Source: Terebella lapidaria (lineage: Eukaryota > Annelida > Polychaeta > Terebellida > Terebellidae). From it: a DNA stretch of 64,000 nt. Shown here one piece after another: positions 62,011-64,000 of this stretch; positions within the stretch are counted from its first letter, which is position 1, and each line of letters begins with the position of its first letter. Where the stretch lies: positions 18,203,667 through 18,267,666 of the forward strand of contig OX424568.1 of assembly GCA_949152475.1 (NCBI GenBank). The letters are read 5' to 3'. The notes beneath the pieces were generated by a model. The model saw only the letters and a list, made by a program, of their open reading frames with translations. It was not told the DNA's origin and ran no database searches. The position numbers were made by a program, and so were the translations under genes.

Positions 62011-62594
62011 TTACAGCAAGCAGCAGGAGATATCTCCAAGTTAGCCAACTCCAACAAAACTACTACTAGTAGTCTACATTTGACTCACATGGGGATACCA
62101 CATAGATAACATAGTCAAGACAGACTTGTGCTTTTGACAGCTTTCACATTTTTTAGTTATATAGTCTATATGCTTATTAATATTGGGAGCTTTTCTTTGT
62201 GGCAGGTTAATTGTAAACTTTCTCTACTTTTTAAACCTTTTTAGGTGACTTCTGCATTTGCAATTCATACATGTTTCATGTGAAAATTTAATCAAGGATC
62301 GTCTATAATAGGCAGTGGCGTCACTAGGGTGGGCACAGGGGGCACGTGCCCCCGATCTTTTCATGTGTGCCCCAGATCAATTTTGAGCAAAAAAAAAAAT
62401 CTTGTATAAAGCTTGTATAAATCAATACAATTGTGCTGACCCAACTAGATCTACTGGAATTTCTGAGGCCAATATGTTCGGAGCAAAATTATCAAAACCT
62501 GCAAGTCATTTTGACATGTTAGGGGTGTCAAGATGTGCTTTAATTGGTTGTTCGAGAGTGCAAAATAAAAAAAATTAGCCCAATGGGCTAGAAA

Positions 62595-64000
62595 GGTTAC
62601 CGGAGAAATATACAGAGTTAAGCCGAGAAAGTTGAAGGTCAAATTCAAGGTGACCACTGAAATCGCCATATCTCAAACCTTGAAAATGGGATCAAAGGTT
62701 AAATTCTAGATCACCAAACTATTCAGCATACATCATTTCCTATATGTTCACTATGGACCCCTAAGCTGTAAATTTGATAATAAGCGAGATATAAGCCATT
62801 TTGTAATCTGACTTTGAAAATAAAATGACTGACCTTGAAATTTAGGTCAAAGGTCAAACTCAATATCATTAAAATATTCAGAATATCTCATTTCCTATAT
62901 GTTCACAATTGATTCCTAAGCTGTAAAGTCGATAATAAGCAAGATATTAACCATTTTGTCCTGTTGAGCTTGAAAATGAGGTCAAAAGTCAAATTCAAGG
63001 TCACTAGAATATTCAGCATATATCATTTCCTATATGTTCACAATTGATTCCTAAGCTGTAAAGTCGCTAAGAAGCAAGATATTGGCCATTTTGTCCTGTG
63101 ACCTTGAAAATGAGGTCAAAGGTCAAATTCAATTTCACGAGAATATTCAGCATATATCATTTCCTATATGTTCACAATTGATTCCTAAGCTGTAAAGTCG
63201 ATAATAAGCGAGATATTAGCAATTTTGTCCTGTGACCTTGGAAATGAGGTCAAAGGTCAAATTCAAGGTCACGAGAATATTCAGCATATATCATTTCCTA
63301 TATGTTCACAATTGATTCCTAAGCTGTAAAGTCGATAATAAGCGAGATATTAGCAATTTTGTCCTGTGACCTTGGAAATGAGGTCAAAGGTCAAATTCAA
63401 GGTCATGAGAATATTCAGCATATATCATTTCCTATATGTTCACAATTGATTCCTAAGCTGTAAAGTCGATAATAAGCGAGATATTAGCCATTTTGTCATG
63501 TGACCTTGAAAATGAGGTCAAAGGTCAAATTCAAGGTCACGAGAATATTCAGCATATATCATTTCCTATATGTTCACAATTGATTCCTAAGCTGTAAAGT
63601 CGATAACAAGCGAGATATTAGCCATTTTGTCCTGTGACCTTGAAAATGAGTTCGAAGGTCAAATTCAAGGTCATCAGAATATTCAGTATATATCATTTCC
63701 TATATGTCCACAATTGATTCCTAAGCTGTAGAGTCGATAATAAGCGATATATAAGCCATTTTGTGCTCTGACCTTGAAACTGAGGTCAGAGGTCAAATTC
63801 AAGGTCACGAGAATATTCAGCATATATTATTTCCTATATGTCCACAATTGATTCCTAAGCTGTAGAGTCGATAATAAGCGAGATATAAGCCATTTTGTGC
63901 TCTGACCTTGAAAGTGAGGTCAGAGGTCAAATTCAAGGTCACGAGAATATTCAGCATATATCATTTCCTATAGGTCCACAATTGATTCCTAGTCTCTAAT
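62595..64000 (-). mobile_element. GGTTACCGGA-ended element with long minisatellite (cut by window end)
   Basis: GGTTACCGGA at 62595, preceded by GGGCTAGAAA, is the inverse of the right end of 46396-47510. From about 62640 to the window end run about ten units of about 135 bp, each with TTCCTATATGTTCACAATTGATTCCTAAGCTGTAAAGTCGATAATAAGCGAGATAT-type content (positions in each unit vary slightly) plus the receptor-like block TGACCTTGAAA, AGGTCAAAGGTCA, TTCAAGGTCA. The array is much more regular than in the other copies. Confidence 0.9.

Overview
The window is metazoan nuclear DNA, most likely from a marine invertebrate. It is AT-rich and full of introns, MITEs and satellites. Its protein families are animal ones: a TRIP12-type HECT ligase, a ZIFL-like MFS carrier, a TSTD-type rhodanese and a metazoan-style integrase/Ulp1 gene. 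I cannot name the phylum from sequence alone. Gene models below were read by hand from splice sites, codon phase and family motifs. Several fall outside any long ORF because the exons are short.

Layout: (1) 1-186 is the last coding exon of a TRIP12-like HECT E3 ligase (+), followed by its 3' UTR with AATAAA at 1179-1184. (2) 1310-7901 is an apparently full-length DIRS-type tyrosine-recombinase retrotransposon. It has 150-bp identical inverted ends, an internal complementary region that spells out the circle junction, and gag, RT/RNase H/methyltransferase-like and recombinase coding regions. (3) 9335-19609 (-) is a 12-exon MFS transporter of the ZIFL type. Its 5.8-kb intron 4 hosts, on the opposite strand, a single-exon secreted subtilisin/proteinase K-like protease (15511-16845). 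(4) 23128-27833 (-) is a mitochondrial-looking rhodanese gene with two homologous, phase-locked alternative exons. One carries the catalytic Cys and the other lacks it. (5) 30225-31840 is a satellite of about 187 bp. (6) 32094-42527 (+) is a 9-exon gene of about 953 aa combining an N-terminal H2C2 zinc finger, a DDE integrase, a GPY/F module, a Ser/Thr/Pro minisatellite tract, a Ulp1/C48 protease and a PHD finger (Ginger1-like). (7) 42.6-54.8 kb is gene-poor nested repeat DNA. (8) 54.85-58.73 kb is a transposon with CCCAGTGGGCAC ends and arrays of GACGTC palindromes, holding two exons of an unknown gene. (9) 59-62 kb has LINE debris and an 84-bp near-identical dispersed block. (10) 62.6-64 kb is a minisatellite of about 135 bp whose every unit contains a nuclear-receptor DR1 and TCAAGGTCA sites.

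The strongest candidates for something new are the mutually exclusive active/inactive rhodanese exons, the integrase-Ulp1-PHD gene, the DIRS splice sites that would join gag to recombinase by removing RT, and the mobile DR1/ERRE-bearing minisatellite.
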